A stretch of DNA of 64,000 nt. Origin: Bacillota bacterium. GTDB lineage: Bacteria > Bacillota > Desulfotomaculia > Desulfotomaculales > VENG01. The notes under the pieces were generated by a model. That model had not been told where the DNA came from. It worked only from the letters and a program-made list of their open reading frames with translations, and made no database searches. Positions 8,146 through 18,051 of this stretch are shown piece after piece (the first letter of the stretch is position 1; every line of letters begins with the position of its first letter). Where the stretch lies: contig VENG01000005.1 in assembly GCA_009711705.1 (NCBI GenBank), positions 62,001 through 126,000 on the forward strand, in the 5' to 3' direction. The position numbers were made by a program, and so were the translations under genes.

Positions 8146-9243
8146 ATGAAGCAAATCGCCCGGCAAGTTCATGGATTCCCGGAGCGACGTGATATAGTTT
8201 TCGTTTTTGGGGCGGGGGCCTCGTACGCTGACGGTGCTCCCCTACAGAAAGAAATACTGCCTATTATCATGTCGGGCAAGGTGCCGGATATAGAAAACTC
8301 ACCAACAGGTAAGATGGTGAGCGAGTTTATTACCGACAATTTTGCCTGGGATGCACGAACAAGAGCTTATCCCACCCTGGAAACTGTTTTCGGCTTTTTG
8401 GATTACTTTATTACCCAGGATGAACACTTGAACTCTAAATATTCGAACAGCGTGATCCGTGCCATCAAGGAAGGATTGATAAAGCTTATCCACTTTGTGA
8501 TTAGTGAAAAAACAAACCGGCAGGCCAAAGTTTACCATACTTTTTGGGACACCATTATGGAGTATAATCCCAATATTTCAATATTAACACTGAATTATGA
8601 CACTCTACTGGAAGAGGCATTTAAATCCTTATACCCGAAAGCAGGTTATATAGACTACGGCATTTATTTCATCAATTATGAAATGCAAGAAGAAAACGAC
8701 TGGGTAAGGCCCAGCAGGGTGCAAAACCCGGCACCGGTCAAAATTATGAAAGCACACGGGAGTCTAAACTGGAAGTACTGCAATTGCTGTAACCAGGTAC
8801 TACTCACACCCTGGGACACTAAAATCAATTTATTGGCAGGGGGTTTTCCCGGTAATCATGTGCCGTCTGCCGGCTCAAATAAATACCACTGCCCCATCGA
8901 CGGGTCGTACTTGGAAACACTTATCATACCGCCGTCACACATTAAGAAAATATCACATCCTATTGTCTCCCAGGTACTGAATCAAGCGCTGCGAGAAATC
9001 AGACTATGCCGTAAGGTTATTTTTGTCGGTTATTCCTTCCCTGATGCAGACGTACATTTTAAAGCCCTTTTCAAGAAAAGCCTCTTAAGCCAAAAAGAAT
9101 TAGTTGTGATAAACAGAAGTATCTCCGACAATTTAAAATTCAATTATAAATCACTGTCTCCCGAAGTACGCTTTACACAGTCATCCTTTGCCGATTTTGT
9201 TGGCAATGGCGGTATAACACAGGAGCTAAGAGACCACCTTTGA
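8146..9243 (+). CDS. SIR2-like family protein
   Basis: A 365-residue protein with a SIR2-type NAD-binding start, VFVFGAGASYADGAPLQ at about residues 18-34, then LTLNYDTLLEEAF and KAHGSLNW, which match the NAD/catalytic histidine segment of SIR2-like proteins. A possible zinc site follows (CNCC, then a later CPIDGSY). The end, VIFVGYSFPDADVHFK, closes the Rossmann fold. ATG 8146 follows GGAGTGG. Such SIR2-like proteins are often NADases in antiphage systems, but no partner gene is adjacent, so a defence role is open. It stands alone, convergent with the MacAB-like operon 5 bp away. Confidence 0.8.
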   Translation: MKQIARQVHGFPERRDIVFVFGAGASYADGAPLQKEILPIIMSGKVPDIENSPTGKMVSEFITDNFAWDARTRAYPTLETVFGFLDYFITQDEHLNSKYSNSVIRAIKEGLIKLIHFVISEKTNRQAKVYHTFWDTIMEYNPNISILTLNYDTLLEEAFKSLYPKAGYIDYGIYFINYEMQEENDWVRPSRVQNPAPVKIMKAHGSLNWKYCNCCNQVLLTPWDTKINLLAGGFPGNHVPSAGSNKYHCPIDGSYLETLIIPPSHIKKISHPIVSQVLNQALREIRLCRKVIFVGYSFPDADVHFKALFKKSLLSQKELVVINRSISDNLKFNYKSLSPEVRFTQSSFADFVGNGGITQELRDHL

Positions 9244-9248
9244 CCTAC

Positions 9249-10430
9249 TTACCTCCTGAGTGCTTCTATAGGATCAAGCTTGGATGCTTTGTTGGCCGGG
9301 TAAATACCGAAAAATACCCCCACGGCGGCAGAAAACCCAAAGGCCACCAAGACCGTCCACCATGAAACAAGGGGAGGCCAATGAGCAAGCTTGGCTATCA
9401 ATAGGGCACCGCCGTAGCCCAGCATAGTACCAATAATTCCGCCTAAAACACAGAGCACAACGGACTCTATTAAAAATTGCACCAGTATGTCTTTACGCCT
9501 TGCCCCCAGGGCCATACGGATACCTATTTCCCGCGTGCGCTCGGTAACTGAAACCAGCATAATATTCATGACCCCGATACCCCCCACCACTAATGAAATA
9601 CCCGCAATGAAGCTAATTACCAGCGTCATAATACCGGTTATTTTATTAGCGGACTGCATTTCTTGCTCCATGCTATGAGCAGTATAATGTGCAGGAGCAT
9701 TGTGTCGTCTTTCCATTATACTTGTGGCCCGGTCCATGGCCCGGTAAACATCCTCTTTGGAAGCAGCACTGCCCACCAGTTCGTGAATAAAGTTGGAGCG
9801 GGTTACCTGCTGCAGGAAGGAAAGCGGCACATATACCGTTTGCTGCGAATTAAACCCCAGCACCGATTCCTGCTCTTCCAAAACACCCACCACCACCGCG
9901 GGATTCCCGTTGATCACAACCCGCTCTCCCACAGGATTACCCCGTCCAAACAAATCTATGGCCAGCGTCCCGTCCAGCACAGCCACCCGGCGCCCCACCG
10001 CATTATCATCTTCGCTGAAAAAACGCCCCCAACGGGTATTAAAATTCTTAATCCTGGCAAAATCGGCCGTGGTACCCACCACCTGCGCCGAACTTTCATT
10101 TTGGTTGCCCCTTAAGGTCATATTGGAATACCTCACCGGGGCCATATATTTCACTTCCGGTACCACCTGCTTAATCACCCGGGCGTCAACTTCTCTGAAA
10201 TCACCTAATCTGGTACTTTCGCCCTCACGGAAGTTAACAAAGACATAAAAAATGTTGGTGCCAAACTTTTCCATTTCCTGCATTAACATGGCCCGTCCAC
10301 CCTGCCCTATAGCCACCACACAAATAACCGCAGCTATGCCAATCACTATGCCAAGGGTGGTTAAAAAGGAACGCAGCTTATTGCTGCGAATACTTTCCAG
10401 GGCAACAGTCACCGATTCCCACAAGTTCAT
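9249..10430 (-). CDS. MacB-like ABC transporter permease
   Basis: A 393-residue FtsX/MacB permease: an N-terminal membrane helix ([20 protein letters not shown]), a large extracellular MacB_PCD domain from about residue 45 to 250, and three C-terminal helices ending in the FtsX core ([22 protein letters not shown]). No ATPase domain is fused; that is the next gene upstream. Its ATG overlaps the ATPase stop by 4 bp. Acts with the ATPase and membrane-fusion protein to export a peptide, lipopeptide or drug. Confidence 0.93.
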   Translation of the reverse strand: MNLWESVTVALESIRSNKLRSFLTTLGIVIGIAAVICVVAIGQGGRAMLMQEMEKFGTNIFYVFVNFREGESTRLGDFREVDARVIKQVVPEVKYMAPVRYSNMTLRGNQNESSAQVVGTTADFARIKNFNTRWGRFFSEDDNAVGRRVAVLDGTLAIDLFGRGNPVGERVVINGNPAVVVGVLEEQESVLGFNSQQTVYVPLSFLQQVTRSNFIHELVGSAASKEDVYRAMDRATSIMERRHNAPAHYTAHSMEQEMQSANKITGIMTLVISFIAGISLVVGGIGVMNIMLVSVTERTREIGIRMALGARRKDILVQFLIESVVLCVLGGIIGTMLGYGGALLIAKLAHWPPLVSWWTVLVAFGFSAAVGVFFGIYPANKASKLDPIEALRR

Positions 10431-11161
10431 ATGTCACTCACCTCTTTGGCTGAAGAAGCAAGCGTTTGACCTGCATCCACGGGGTTTTCAACTATCTCAT
10501 CCCCCACCAGCAGCCCATCCCGAAAATACAATATACGCCTGGCATGCGCCGCAATTTCCTGCTCGTGTGTTACCAGAACTATGGTGGCCCCTTTTCGGTG
10601 CAGTTCCTGAAAAATATGCATTATCTCCACCCCGGTACGGCTGTCCAATGCCCCGGTTGGCTCGTCGGCTAAAATAATAGCCGGGTCATTAACCAGCGCC
10701 CGTGCAATAGCCACACGCTGGTTCTGCCCCCCTGATAATTCATTAGGATGGTGGCGCATGCGGTCCTTCAGGCCAACCTGCTGCAGTGCCGTCATCGCCC
10801 GGGATTTCCTTTCTACGGGTTTTACGCCTGCATAAAGCAACGGCAACTCCACGTTTTTAAGTGCAGTCATTTTGGGCAGCAGGTTAAAGGTTTGAAAAAC
10901 AAAGCCTATTTTTTGGTTACGCACACCTGCAAGCTCATTATCACTAAGTTCCGATACTCCCACATTATCTAACACGTAAGTTCCGGAGGAAAAGCGGTCC
11001 AAAAGCCCCAGTAAGTTCATAAGGGTTGATTTTCCTGAACCGGAAGGGCCCATCACTGCAACAAATTCATTGGGCCTTATATGTACAGACACTCCCCGCA
11101 GAGCTTTAACCTCAACCGTTCCGGTGTGATATGTTTTTCTGGCCTCATTTATCCTGATCAT
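10427..11161 (-). CDS. MacB/LolD-type ABC transporter ATP-binding protein
   Basis: A 244-residue ATPase with Walker [11 protein letters not shown]-loop [13 protein letters not shown], signature [15 protein letters not shown], Walker [14 protein letters not shown] and switch His VTHEQE. The features are those of the LolD/MacB group. It overlaps the preceding adaptor gene and the following permease gene by 4 bp each, so the three subunits are translated together. Confidence 0.94.
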   Translation of the reverse strand: MIRINEARKTYHTGTVEVKALRGVSVHIRPNEFVAVMGPSGSGKSTLMNLLGLLDRFSSGTYVLDNVGVSELSDNELAGVRNQKIGFVFQTFNLLPKMTALKNVELPLLYAGVKPVERKSRAMTALQQVGLKDRMRHHPNELSGGQNQRVAIARALVNDPAIILADEPTGALDSRTGVEIMHIFQELHRKGATIVLVTHEQEIAAHARRILYFRDGLLVGDEIVENPVDAGQTLASSAKEVSDI

Positions 11162-12444
11162 CTGATTTCTCCTGCATCTGCAATGGTTACCTCTTGACCG
11201 TCTTTAATGAGAGGCGGGGGATTAATAATTACTTGTTCGCCGTCTTTAAGCCCGGACGTGACTATATCATTTAGCTCATTGCCCTGCTCTGTATCGACCG
11301 TGCGCTCCCTGGCCACACCATTTTGCACTACATAGACAATTTTGTGCCCGTCTTTATTGACCAAGGCTTCAAAAGGCACCGTTAATACATTTTTTCTGGT
11401 CATAGTGGTAACGGCCAAATCAACAGTATAGCCAAGTTTTAAATTTTCGGCATTTCCCTGCAGTTGTATGGTTACCGGCACGCTCACCATGTCACCGGCA
11501 CTTGTCTGCTGTGAAATAGCAGCAGCGGCAACACGTTTTACTTCACCTTCATACTTCTCACCGGGCAAAGTAGCACAGGTTATTTGCACCGGTTGGCCCA
11601 CCTCCAGGTTGCCGGCATCTATTTCGTTAACACCGGTGGTCACTTCCAGTTCATCATCACTGCCAACCACCAGCAACCGGGTTCCTTCCTGGACACGGTT
11701 GCCTTTTTCCTCCCCCACAAAAAGAACAACACCGTTCTTGGCAGTAACAAAGGTGGCCAAATCCAGCCGCTCCTTCGTTTGTGCTACTTCCTGGCGAGCT
11801 AAAGCAACCTGGGCCTCCAGCGAAGATACCTCTTTGGCTGCGGCACCTTCATTAAATTTTATTTGGGCTTTTTGATATTCGGCATCTGCCCTAACTAAAT
11901 CAACACGGGCAGACTCCAATTCTTCTGTAGTCACAGCCCCCTGATCATGCAAAAAAGTGATTCTCTCCAGATGGTTTTTAGCCTGATCATACTGGGCCTT
12001 GCTCTGTTTTAAAGTAAGATCATCCCTTGCAGCCTTTCCCGCGGCCAACGCCGCCTGTTTCCCGGCCAGTTCGGCCTTTGCCTGCTCATAACGGCGGCCC
12101 AGCTCCAGAGTATCCAGCCTCCCCAGGAATTGCCCCTTTTTCACTCTGTCACCGACCTCAACGGCTAATTCCATGAGGGTACTGTCCACCGGTGCAAAAA
12201 ACTCCTGCTTGTCCACAGCCTCCAGGCGCCCGCTGGCAACCACGCTTCTCTCTATATCCTGTTTTTGAATGGTTATAACGTTAACCGGCAGAGAGTTGCC
12301 GGACAATCTGGGCACTGCCGCCGCCGCGGCAGTGCCCAGCAATATCACTATACACAATGCCCATTTAAGCCATCGAGGCCATCCTTTTATTTTTTGCCTG
12401 AGACCACTCTTTTGGTGAGACTCCTGCTGTAATTCTGACTCCAT
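11158..12444 (-). CDS. HlyD/MacA-family membrane-fusion protein
   Basis: Periplasmic-adaptor-type protein of about 428 residues, here working across a Gram-positive wall. A short cytosolic part is followed by one membrane helix ([17 protein letters not shown]). Two half lipoyl motifs ([17 protein letters not shown] and a later match) flank a long alpha-helical hairpin of about residues 120-210, then beta-barrel domains. The ATG at 12444 has GTGGAGG ahead; the longer frame from 12462 includes that ribosome site and is unlikely. First gene of the MacAB-like export operon. Confidence 0.9.
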   Translation of the reverse strand: MESELQQESHQKSGLRQKIKGWPRWLKWALCIVILLGTAAAAAVPRLSGNSLPVNVITIQKQDIERSVVASGRLEAVDKQEFFAPVDSTLMELAVEVGDRVKKGQFLGRLDTLELGRRYEQAKAELAGKQAALAAGKAARDDLTLKQSKAQYDQAKNHLERITFLHDQGAVTTEELESARVDLVRADAEYQKAQIKFNEGAAAKEVSSLEAQVALARQEVAQTKERLDLATFVTAKNGVVLFVGEEKGNRVQEGTRLLVVGSDDELEVTTGVNEIDAGNLEVGQPVQITCATLPGEKYEGEVKRVAAAAISQQTSAGDMVSVPVTIQLQGNAENLKLGYTVDLAVTTMTRKNVLTVPFEALVNKDGHKIVYVVQNGVARERTVDTEQGNELNDIVTSGLKDGEQVIINPPPLIKDGQEVTIADAGEIR

Positions 12445-12532
12445 TTTGCAATACCTCCACATATTAGTTCTATATACTTAGACGTAACCAATCAACTAAT
12501 TATTTCACATTTAACCAAAAAAAATTAAAAAC

Positions 12533-12575
12533 GAATAAGTCAACGCACAGTGCCAGGCACTTTTGTTGACTTATT
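12533..12575. repeat. Palindromic intergenic repeat, GTGCCAGGCAC core
   Basis: Outer arms AATAAGTCAAC and GTTGACTTATT match perfectly, around an unpaired patch and the core GTGCCAGGCAC. A closely related, perfectly symmetric copy lies at 48571-48613. Such elements are scattered between genes and may act as terminators or are small mobile repeats. Confidence 0.7.
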
Positions 12576-12588
12576 GCATAGTTTTCAC

Positions 12589-12627
12589 AAAAAAACAGCG
12601 AGCCCTACTCGTAGAGTAAGGCCCGCC
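12589..12627 (-). terminator. Rho-independent terminator
   Basis: On the minus strand GCGGGCCTTACTC pairs with GAGTAGGGCTCGC (two wobbles), loop TAC, followed by TGTTTTTTTG. It ends the aminotransferase transcript 13 bp after its stop. Confidence 0.88.
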
Positions 12628-12639
12628 TTATAAGCTCTC

Positions 12640-13758
12640 CTAGATTTGCTCCCGCACATATGCCGCAAGTTTCTCCAGACCCTCGGACATGTTTTTTCGA
12701 CCATAACCGATTCTGAAGTTTTTGTTTCCGTAATCATAATAATTACCAGGGAGTAATAGTACGCCCTTGGATTCAATCAGATCAATACAAAAATCTTCCA
12801 CATCCTGATTCCATCTAATGCCAGGGAAAGTAATAGGGCCTGCCTTGGGTCTCTGCCATGCAAACAGGTGAGCAAATTCCGAGAAAAACCCGTCCAGTAG
12901 ATTTAGATTATCTTTAATAATGTTCAAGTTTCGGCGTGCAAGATAATCCCCGTGCTTAAGGGCCAATGTAGCCAAAAACTCACTGGGGGCACTATTACAT
13001 ATGGAAGTGTAATCCTTAAATGCCGCCATTTTTTTATAAATACCGGTATTCCTTGTGGCTACCCAGCCAATACGCAGCCCGGCCAGGCCGTAAGTTTTGG
13101 ACATTACACCAAGAGAGACTGCATTTTCATATCTGTCACAGGCGGCATCCACACGGTCAGCTTGATTGTATTCCAAGGACCGGTAGACTTCATCGGAAAA
13201 GACAAGGATATCTTTACTGCCGGCAAGATTAACTATATATTCCATCTGTTCCTGTGTTATCAAATAACCGGTGGGATTGTGGGGTGAATTAATAATTATG
13301 GCCCGGGTATTATCTTTTATGTTAGCGGCAAGAAACTCCATATCCGGTTCCCAGTTATTCTCTTCTTTCATTTCCCACTTTGTTACTTCACAGCCGATTG
13401 CCCTGGCCACCTCCAGTAACGACTGGTAGCACGGGTATTGAACAATAACGTGATCCCCCCGTTGGAGCGCAACGTTCATAAAAATGAATATGGCTTCCTC
13501 CGCACCGGAAGTAACCAGCACGTCACTTTCTTTTATGTCCTTATATTGCATGGCTATATACCTTTGTAATTCAGGACTCCCGGTGGATTCTGTGTAGCCC
13601 AGCCACAAATTATGAAACTCCGCAAAAGATCTTTCACCTTCTAACTCCAAAATCTCCTGCACCGAAAAAGATTCGCAGTCAGAACAGCACAATAAGTAAG
13701 GGGTTTTAAACTCGTATTTAGCAAAAAACCTTTCTAATTTAAAATTTTGTAACTTCAT
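12640..13758 (-). CDS. PLP-dependent aminotransferase, class I/II
   Basis: A 372-residue fold-type I aminotransferase. Key features: TSGAEEAIFIFM (cofactor phosphate region), INSPHNPTGYL, FSDEVYRSL, and the PLP lysine in SLGVMSKTYGLAGLRIGW. The pattern resembles aminotransferases with broad amino acid specificity rather than a named biosynthetic enzyme. Single gene with its own terminator. Substrate not determined. Confidence 0.88.
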   Translation of the reverse strand: MKLQNFKLERFFAKYEFKTPYLLCCSDCESFSVQEILELEGERSFAEFHNLWLGYTESTGSPELQRYIAMQYKDIKESDVLVTSGAEEAIFIFMNVALQRGDHVIVQYPCYQSLLEVARAIGCEVTKWEMKEENNWEPDMEFLAANIKDNTRAIIINSPHNPTGYLITQEQMEYIVNLAGSKDILVFSDEVYRSLEYNQADRVDAACDRYENAVSLGVMSKTYGLAGLRIGWVATRNTGIYKKMAAFKDYTSICNSAPSEFLATLALKHGDYLARRNLNIIKDNLNLLDGFFSEFAHLFAWQRPKAGPITFPGIRWNQDVEDFCIDLIESKGVLLLPGNYYDYGNKNFRIGYGRKNMSEGLEKLAAYVREQI

Positions 13759-13819
13759 TGTTCACATCCTTTTTCTTGTAATAGTCAGGAACCGGCCGTC
13801 TGGATACACGGGTAACCCC

Positions 13820-14014
13820 TTAATCTTCTTTAAGCTGCTCTTCTATTTTTTGTATCTTTTCCTCCAACACCCGAATTTGTTCTTCGAACTGTTTTTTAGC
13901 AGAACCAGGAACATGAATATTTGTCTTTTCCAACATAAAATGCATTTCTTCCTTAACATCATCAAGCTCTTCCTGTAAGGTCGCCAATTCTTTCTCCAAA
14001 TTCCCTCTTTCCAT
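13820..14014 (-). CDS. Small coiled-coil protein
   Basis: A 64-residue, highly charged helical protein. Heptad-like patterns (LEKELATLQEELDDVKEEM, then IRVLEEKIQKIEEQLKED) flank a short break with Pro and Gly (HVPGSAKK). Start ATG after GGAGGATTTACTGGC. No family recognised. It lies upstream of the aminotransferase with 60 bp between, possibly in one transcript. Confidence 0.6.
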   Translation of the reverse strand: MERGNLEKELATLQEELDDVKEEMHFMLEKTNIHVPGSAKKQFEEQIRVLEEKIQKIEEQLKED

Positions 14015-14200
14015 GCCAGTAAATCCTCCTACGGGAAAATAAAATTAATGCTGAGTAATGTGCTTGCACCACTGAATTCTATTATAACGAAAAAAAGTAG
14101 GCACTGTGTATAAAATTTTATGAAACAAAATCCATGGGTGCAGAGTCTCTATTTATATAGGACAAGTTATTATTGACTCTTTTTTTAGGAGGGGATATAT

Positions 14201-14287
14201 TTGAAAAAAAGAGGAACTGATATATTATTGATCTTAATGATGCTATGTTTTGTTATCGGTACTATTGCGATGACAACTTCTACTTAG
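14201..14287 (+). CDS. Tiny membrane peptide
   Basis: A 28-codon frame from TTG 14201 to TAG 14287, too short for usual calling. An AGGAGGGG ribosome site lies seven bases ahead. The peptide is MKKRGTD then a single hydrophobic helix (ILLILMMLCFVIGTIAM) and a short polar end, the form of small spore-forming-Firmicute membrane peptides. Supported only by ribosome site and composition. Confidence 0.5.
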   Translation: MKKRGTDILLILMMLCFVIGTIAMTTST

Positions 14288-14370
14288 AGGATTATATAAA
14301 CAAGATTGCATAAACAACCGCCCATTAGGGGCTAAATAGCAACTCAACTAACATTTTAAGAGGTGACAGG

Positions 14371-15144
14371 ATGCGCATATCAACAAAGTGGATCATTTCG
14401 GTGACACTGGTTTGTACGGTATTATTTGCCGGGTGCGCCGGCAATACCCCAGACAACTCACAACCAAACACTAACGGTGAGACAAAAAAAACGGATGCGC
14501 CAAATACTTCCTATCCCCAGGAAGTTACTCAGGCCCTGGAAGCAACTAAGACATTAAAAGTAGGAACTTCGGTAATAGTCGACAATAAAACTTACGTAAT
14601 CGCCAGTTTTGGCCAGCAGCCCACTGCCGGCTATGACGCCCACATAACAGACATAGAATTGGAAGGAAATAAAGCAACAGCAACGGTAGGCTTAGAACCT
14701 CCACAGGGTGATGCCGCCGCTACCGTTGTTACTTATCCCCAGGCAGTTAAAGTGCTGGAAGGGCGTTACGAAAACATTGCATTTGTTAAAGAAGGCGATT
14801 ACATGCCCCAGGTCGTAGGGCTTCAGAAACCTCTAAAGAAGACAAAGTATGTATCAGAAAACATTAGGGTAATTGATTATAACCCCTCTACTGCCGAGGT
14901 AGCGGGTATTGCCAGGGTTTTCGAGGCTATCGTAAGTTACCAAATGCGAGACGCGCAGGGCAAGGTACTGAAAAGAGGAAACATGATGGCTCTTTCAGGG
15001 GCTCCTGACTGGGGATACTTTGAACTGGAGTTAGACAAACTTCCCCAAGAGGCGTCGGAAATAATTCTATACCAGGCCAGTGCCAAAGACGGTTCTATGC
15101 AGGATGAAGTTCACCTACCGGTAAAAAGAAGTACTGAAACTTAA
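14371..15144 (+). CDS. Lipoprotein with PrcB_C-like and Gmad2-like domains
   Basis: A 257-residue lipoprotein, lipobox VLFAGC at about residue 22. Residues about 65-120 (FGQQPTAGYDAHI onward) look like the PrcB C-terminal protease-complex domain. Residues about 160-250 (IRVIDYNPSTAEVAGIARVFE, GYFELELDKLP, IILYQASAKDGS) look like the Gmad2 immunoglobulin-like domain found in spore-germination and sporulation lipoproteins. ATG follows AAGAGGTGACAGG. Outer face of the membrane. A role in sporulation or envelope quality control is inferred from the domains. Confidence 0.75.
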   Translation: MRISTKWIISVTLVCTVLFAGCAGNTPDNSQPNTNGETKKTDAPNTSYPQEVTQALEATKTLKVGTSVIVDNKTYVIASFGQQPTAGYDAHITDIELEGNKATATVGLEPPQGDAAATVVTYPQAVKVLEGRYENIAFVKEGDYMPQVVGLQKPLKKTKYVSENIRVIDYNPSTAEVAGIARVFEAIVSYQMRDAQGKVLKRGNMMALSGAPDWGYFELELDKLPQEASEIILYQASAKDGSMQDEVHLPVKRSTET

Positions 15145-15176
15145 TGTCTGCCATATATGGAAAAGGTAAACTTTAA

Positions 15177-15222
15177 GGGGACAGGCACCTTTTTTAAAAA
15201 ACAAAAAAGGTGCCTGCCCCCC
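15177..15222. terminator. Bidirectional terminator / GGGGACAGGCACC repeat
   Basis: GGGGACAGGCACC with T-run (15177-15195) and its near-complement ending GGTGCCTGCCCCCC form a long hairpin between convergent genes, with A and T runs on either side of the loop. A related degenerate copy is at 44012-44058. Confidence 0.75.
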
Positions 15223-15242
15223 ATCTTTTCAGTCTATAACAA

Positions 15243-16190
15243 TTATTTAATGAATCCATTTTCCTTTAAGAAATCGGCTGCAATTGTTTCTGGGTCATCA
15301 CCGTCAATGTCATGGCGGTAATTCATGGCGGACATTTCTGCATTATCAACCTCACCGCTGATCTTTTCCAGGATTTTCTTGAGCTCGGGGTAATCATCCA
15401 GTATTCCCTGGCGTACTACATAAGCTCCATTATAAGCAGGGAAGTATTCCTTGTCGTCTTCCAACATTACCAGATCCAGCTTTTTAATCCTGGCATCAGT
15501 GGAATAAGCGGCTGCAACATCAACCTCATCCTGGTCAATGGCTCTGTAAATAACTCCGTACTGCATGGGCAGAACCTCTTTAAACTCTATCCCGTATTCT
15601 TTGGACCAGCCGGGATAAGCGTCGGGCAGCACATCAAAGTTATCATCACCGGCCAACTTCCAGTCAGCAGCATATTCAACCAGGTCAGATTGCTTTTCCA
15701 AATTGTACTTTTCAGCTATTTCCCTTTTAACTGCCATGGTATAGGTATTGTTAAAGCCAAAGGGCTCCATCCAGGTCATGTTAAAATTCTCTTCGAAACC
15801 CTGCTTAACCTTTTCAAAGGCCTCCTGGCTACTCAATTTGGGACCTTCGTACCTGAGCACGCCATGCAGTTGAGTACCTGTCCAGGTGGGGTAAATGTCC
15901 ACCTCTTTACCGGTCATGGCCTGGTGCAAAATAGCCGAACCGGTGAAGTCAACATTAACGCTGGCTTCAAGGCCGGTGTATTCTTCAATCAAAAGCTTGG
16001 CCATATTTGCCAGAATCATAGTCTCGTTGACATTCTGGGCAGCTACCTTAATTTCTCCTTGGTAGTCCATGGGTTCTGCCGTAGCAGAATTAGTGTCGTT
16101 GTTTTCCTCTTGCCCGCCGCATCCCACGACGCCCAACATCATTATTGAAACTAACAGAATAGTTACCAACCATTTTCCGTATTTTTTCAC
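15243..16190 (-). CDS. Glycine betaine/choline-type ABC substrate-binding lipoprotein
   Basis: OpuAC-family binding protein, 315 residues, lipobox MLGVVGCGG. Features of the QAT group: IKVAAQNVNETMILANMAK, DIYPTWTGTQLHG, and GVIYRAIDQDEVDVAAAYSTD. GTG start overlaps the permease stop as GTGA. Last gene of the five-gene operon 20802-15243. Ligand is probably a quaternary amine such as betaine, choline or carnitine, by family only. Confidence 0.92.
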   Translation of the reverse strand: MKKYGKWLVTILLVSIMMLGVVGCGGQEENNDTNSATAEPMDYQGEIKVAAQNVNETMILANMAKLLIEEYTGLEASVNVDFTGSAILHQAMTGKEVDIYPTWTGTQLHGVLRYEGPKLSSQEAFEKVKQGFEENFNMTWMEPFGFNNTYTMAVKREIAEKYNLEKQSDLVEYAADWKLAGDDNFDVLPDAYPGWSKEYGIEFKEVLPMQYGVIYRAIDQDEVDVAAAYSTDARIKKLDLVMLEDDKEYFPAYNGAYVVRQGILDDYPELKKILEKISGEVDNAEMSAMNYRHDIDGDDPETIAADFLKENGFIK

Positions 16191-16903
16191 GCTTTTATTG
16201 TCTCCTTTCCCTCAGTCATTAATTTTTTTTCCATCTTACGATTAAGCCTGGCCACCCGCCTTTGGGGACTTGCCGTTTCTTGTAGATATTTTAATAATTG
16301 GTCAACTAACAGAGCAAGAATGGTTGCCGGCAGCGCCCCGGCCAAAATTACCTCATCACGCACAGCAGATATGCCTGAAAAAATTAACCTTCCCAGTCCA
16401 CCTCCCCCTATGGCGGCAGCCAGAGTCGCGGTTCCGATAATCCATACCGCAGCCACCCGGATGCCGGCAACTATAACCGGTCTGGCCAGGGGTAGTTGTA
16501 CAAGTCTGAGAATTTGAAATTCTGTCATCCCCACGCCTCGCCCGGCCTCGATAAGAGATTCCGATACGCTCTTGATACCGGTGTAGGTGTTCTGAATAAC
16601 CGGAAGCATAGCGTACAAGACAAGAGCTATAATAGCATTATCCTTACCTATGCCCACCACAAACATCAGGAAGCCTAAAAGAGCCAGACTCGGGATGGTC
16701 TCAAAAATATTGGCCAAACCAATAACATAAGGCGCCAGTCTTTCATTTCTGGTAAGATATATTCCTGTAGGCACACAGATAGCTATTGTGATTATCAAGG
16801 CCACAAAAGATATAAAAATATGCTCCCAGGTCAAAAGCAAAATTTGCACATATTCCCTTTGCACGTATTCTATAAAATTGACCCATAGGCCCGCATCACT
16901 CAC
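16187..16903 (-). CDS. Quaternary amine ABC transporter permease (OpuCB-like)
   Basis: A 238-residue permease with about six membrane helices and the coupling loop VGMTEFQILRLVQLPLARPVI. GTG start overlaps the ATPase stop (4 bp). Only one permease is present, in contrast with opuC operons having two, so a homodimer is likely. Cytoplasmic C-terminus is basic. Confidence 0.92.
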   Translation of the reverse strand: MSDAGLWVNFIEYVQREYVQILLLTWEHIFISFVALIITIAICVPTGIYLTRNERLAPYVIGLANIFETIPSLALLGFLMFVVGIGKDNAIIALVLYAMLPVIQNTYTGIKSVSESLIEAGRGVGMTEFQILRLVQLPLARPVIVAGIRVAAVWIIGTATLAAAIGGGGLGRLIFSGISAVRDEVILAGALPATILALLVDQLLKYLQETASPQRRVARLNRKMEKKLMTEGKETIKA

Positions 16904-18048
16904 TTAGCTTCCCCCTTCTTCCTGTAAGGCGTCTGCCGCTGCAGACGCCTTACAGTCAGCTTGGCAATTCCGTTGTGGGTCACCAGCCCCAGTAGTTTTT
17001 TATCTTTATCCAATACGGGAATGGGCAGGTCGATGTCGTCAAGCATCCCTGCAGCATCCCGCAGCGTAGCGTCTTCGACCGGCAGTTTACGATCAGCCTT
17101 TAGTACTTGTTTTAACGACAGCTTCTGGCGGGACGCACGCTTTACTTGCGAAATGGTTACCATACCCACCCAGTAGCCGTTCCTGTCCAGAACCTGGGCT
17201 GAATCATAGCCCATGTCTTCAAGTTCATCCAAAATCCTGCCCGGCTTGTGATCCATCTTGAACACCAGCGGGGCCTCTTCCATGATCATTTTTACCGGGG
17301 AATCAGCGTCAATAGCAGAAAGCCTGTCCTGACCGATAAAGTCCTTTACAAACTCATTTACCGGCTGTCCTTGTATTTCCGCCGGAGTACCAGTTTGAAC
17401 AACCTTCCCACGGCGCATGATTACTATTTTGTCCGCTATTTTTAATGCCTCGTCAATATCGTGGGTAACAAAAATGATGGTTTTTTTCAGCCGGCGCTGC
17501 AAATCCATTAGTTCGTTTTGTAAATTATCACGGCTAATAGGGTCCAGCGCGCCAAAGGGCTCATCCATCAAGATAACCTGGGGCTCTACGGCCAAGGCCC
17601 TTAAAACCCCTATCCGCTGCTGCTGCCCACCACTGAGCTGCTCGGGAAGGCGGTATTTATATTTCAGCGGCGGCACCAGGCCTGCCATTTCCAGGAGCTC
17701 GTCCACCCGCTTATCGGTTTTCTTTTGCTGCCATTTAAACAGCCTGGGAACAATCCCTATGTTTTCGGCTACAGTCATGTGCGGGAACAGGCCTATTTCC
17801 TGGATAACATAACCAATATTACGTCTCAATTTAACCTTATTCATCCGCGTAATGTCATTACCGTTAACAAGTATTCTTCCCGACGAAGGGTCTTCCAGGC
17901 GATTTGTCATCTTTAAGGAAGTTGTTTTGCCGCATCCACTGGGACCGATAAAGACCACCAGTTCCCCTTCACCCACTTCCAGGTTCAGGTTGTCCACGGC
18001 TACTGTACCGTCATCATAGACCTTGGAAACGTTTTCAAAAATTACCAT
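16900..18048 (-). CDS. Quaternary amine ABC transporter ATPase with CBS domains (OpuCA-like)
   Basis: A 382-residue ATPase: Walker A GPSGCGKTT, signature LSGGQQQRIGVLRAL, Walker B VILMDEPFGALDP, switch His VTHDIDEA. Residues about 245-370 carry a pair of CBS motifs (DRNGYWVGMVTISQ and DKDKKLLGLVTHNG), which in OpuA/OpuC sense ionic strength or nucleotides. ATG follows AAGAGG inside the 3' end of the hisC-like gene, 3 bp apart. Confidence 0.93.
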   Translation of the reverse strand: MVIFENVSKVYDDGTVAVDNLNLEVGEGELVVFIGPSGCGKTTSLKMTNRLEDPSSGRILVNGNDITRMNKVKLRRNIGYVIQEIGLFPHMTVAENIGIVPRLFKWQQKKTDKRVDELLEMAGLVPPLKYKYRLPEQLSGGQQQRIGVLRALAVEPQVILMDEPFGALDPISRDNLQNELMDLQRRLKKTIIFVTHDIDEALKIADKIVIMRRGKVVQTGTPAEIQGQPVNEFVKDFIGQDRLSAIDADSPVKMIMEEAPLVFKMDHKPGRILDELEDMGYDSAQVLDRNGYWVGMVTISQVKRASRQKLSLKQVLKADRKLPVEDATLRDAAGMLDDIDLPIPVLDKDKKLLGLVTHNGIAKLTVRRLQRQTPYRKKGEAK

Positions 18049-18051
18049 TTT

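Noticed and set aside
15312..16148. A 278-codon open frame opposite the OpuAC-type gene
   Set aside because: It is antisense to a clear lipoprotein gene, has no ribosome site, and its composition is that of a shadow frame.
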